Shown here piece after piece: positions 12,953 through 13,653 of a stretch of 13,653 nt of DNA. The notes under the pieces are model-generated. The model saw nothing but the letters and a program-made list of their open reading frames with translations, did not search any database and had not been told where the DNA came from. The position numbers were made by a program, and so were the translations under genes. How positions within the stretch are numbered: position 1 is the first letter of the stretch; each line of letters starts with the position of its first letter. The stretch is from assembly GCA_001800005.1 (NCBI GenBank), contig MGUL01000118.1, forward strand, positions 16,265 to 29,917, read 5' to 3'. The DNA is from Elusimicrobia bacterium RBG_16_66_12 (GTDB lineage Bacteria; Elusimicrobiota; Elusimicrobia; UBA1565; UBA9628).

Positions 12953-13653
12953 TGGCCGTCGACAGAGCAGGCAGAGAGATCAACACGGCGACGGGCCAGT
13001 CAACGGGCGACCCGTACGCCGTCGCCAAGCAGAATGCGGAGCAAAAGGCCGCAAACGACGCGCTCATGGCGAGCACGGCCAAGCCCGATGCGTGGCCGGG
13101 TTGGCAGTGGGTCGGCACCGCCTGGAGCGACGCGCATGACGTGGCGGGCCATCAAGGCTGGCTGCAGCAGCAGCAGGTGGCGGCAACGGCGGCGCAGTAC
13201 ACGGCGCCCACGCTCGAGGACGTGCAGGGGCAGGGAGGCGGAGCGGCGGAGCTCTCGCGCGACCCTCAGATCGACCAGACGCAGCTCGACCCGGCGCGGG
13301 CGGCGCGCGACGCGGCCCTCGTCGACCAGCGCAAGGCGCTCGAATTCGCCTTTGCGCTCGACCGCCCCGAGCAGCTCACTCCCGAGCAACGCCAGGCCCT
13401 CGAACAGCGCTTCGCCGAGCGGGCCACGCTCGCGGCCAATTCGGTCGCGATGAACGCTCGGGGCGGAGCGGGGGCACAAGCAGCGGCGCGCCTCGGAGTC
13501 AACCAACAGATGCCGGCCATCGCAGGGGAAGCGAACCTGGCCGCCACGCAGGCAGCCAACCAGGACTACCAGTCACGTATTGCGGCCTTTCAGGCGCGCG
13601 TGCAACAGGCGCAAGTGGCGGGCGGCATCGCCAACACCATCGGGCAGACCTCG
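12952..13653 (+). CDS. Ala/Gln-rich internal virion / DNA-ejection-like protein, 3' end outside window
   Basis: ATG 12952 overlaps the preceding TAA (TAATG), with GAGGGA 9 nt upstream. The frame stays open for 234 codons to the window edge. The first 60 residues are mixed and carry a Trp cluster (DAWPGWQWVGTAW). The rest is helical and very rich in Ala, Gln and Arg (QGWLQQQQVAATAAQY, LTPEQRQALEQRFAERATL), with NARGGAGAQAAARLGVNQQ at 168-186 and then ANLAATQAANQDYQSRIAAF. A RGG...QAA..A stretch followed by an Ala/Gln helix is common in internal core and ejection proteins of short-tailed phages, which are injected to extend the tail through the cell envelope. The position after the nozzle-like gene agrees. 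The family is not certain. Confidence 0.7.
   Translation, partial: MAVDRAGREINTATGQSTGDPYAVAKQNAEQKAANDALMASTAKPDAWPGWQWVGTAWSDAHDVAGHQGWLQQQQVAATAAQYTAPTLEDVQGQGGGAAELSRDPQIDQTQLDPARAARDAALVDQRKALEFAFALDRPEQLTPEQRQALEQRFAERATLAANSVAMNARGGAGAQAAARLGVNQQMPAIAGEANLAATQAANQDYQSRIAAFQARVQQAQVAGGIANTIGQTS

Noticed and set aside
1..13653. tRNA genes, CRISPR arrays, insertion sequences, integrase or attachment sites
   Set aside because: I found none that could be supported on either strand.

Overview
The window is a GC-rich stretch of a tailed-phage genome or prophage, dominated by virion genes. It holds a major capsid protein, a run of small beta-rich structural proteins, a connector-like protein, a glycine-rich fibre or adhesin, a large nozzle-like protein and the start of an Ala/Gln-rich protein that resembles internal or ejection proteins. 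I see no tape measure, sheath or tube gene. Together with the connector-nozzle-ejection order, this suggests a short-tailed (podovirus-like) virion, but that is inference. Two small lipoprotein genes imply a Gram-negative host. The strong GC bias at third positions would fit Myxococcota or a similar group, but nothing in the sequence fixes the host.

Layout. 1-237 (+): the end of a small protein with two zinc-ribbon-like Cys clusters. 275-1418 (-): an inverted lysis cassette of lipoprotein, coiled-coil/membrane protein and CHAP endolysin, with its three genes joined by GTGA overlaps. 1483-2275 (+): an unknown protein and a PD-(D/E)XK nuclease. 2276-2569: a long non-coding leader with hairpins. 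2570-8992 (+): capsid and other virion genes, nearly back to back, interrupted by one strong hairpin at 5204-5252. 9025-9395 (+): one or two small genes, the first a membrane protein. 9513-9794 (-): a lone lipoprotein gene. 9917 to the end (+): nozzle-like protein and ejection-like protein.

The most interesting signal is not a gene. A 16-bp element, GGGTnnnATTTGACCC (13 of 16 positions identical), occurs three times, each time in an intergenic region at the head of a transcription unit: 1448-1463, 2317-2332 and 9869-9884. Two of the three lie between a minus-strand lipoprotein gene and a divergent plus-strand gene. The third heads the capsid leader. Extra TTGAC boxes surround copies two and three, and at copy three they repeat every 16 bp. 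I read this as a phage-specific operator or late-promoter element that coordinates lysis, capsid and tail units.

Other points to check are a probable CTG start for the fibre gene, which lies in the same frame as the gene before it and is separated from it by a single TGA; alternative hairpins around the capsid ribosome binding site; a perfect 18-bp palindrome inside a lower-GC lectin-like gene; and the lone lipoprotein, which could act in superinfection exclusion.
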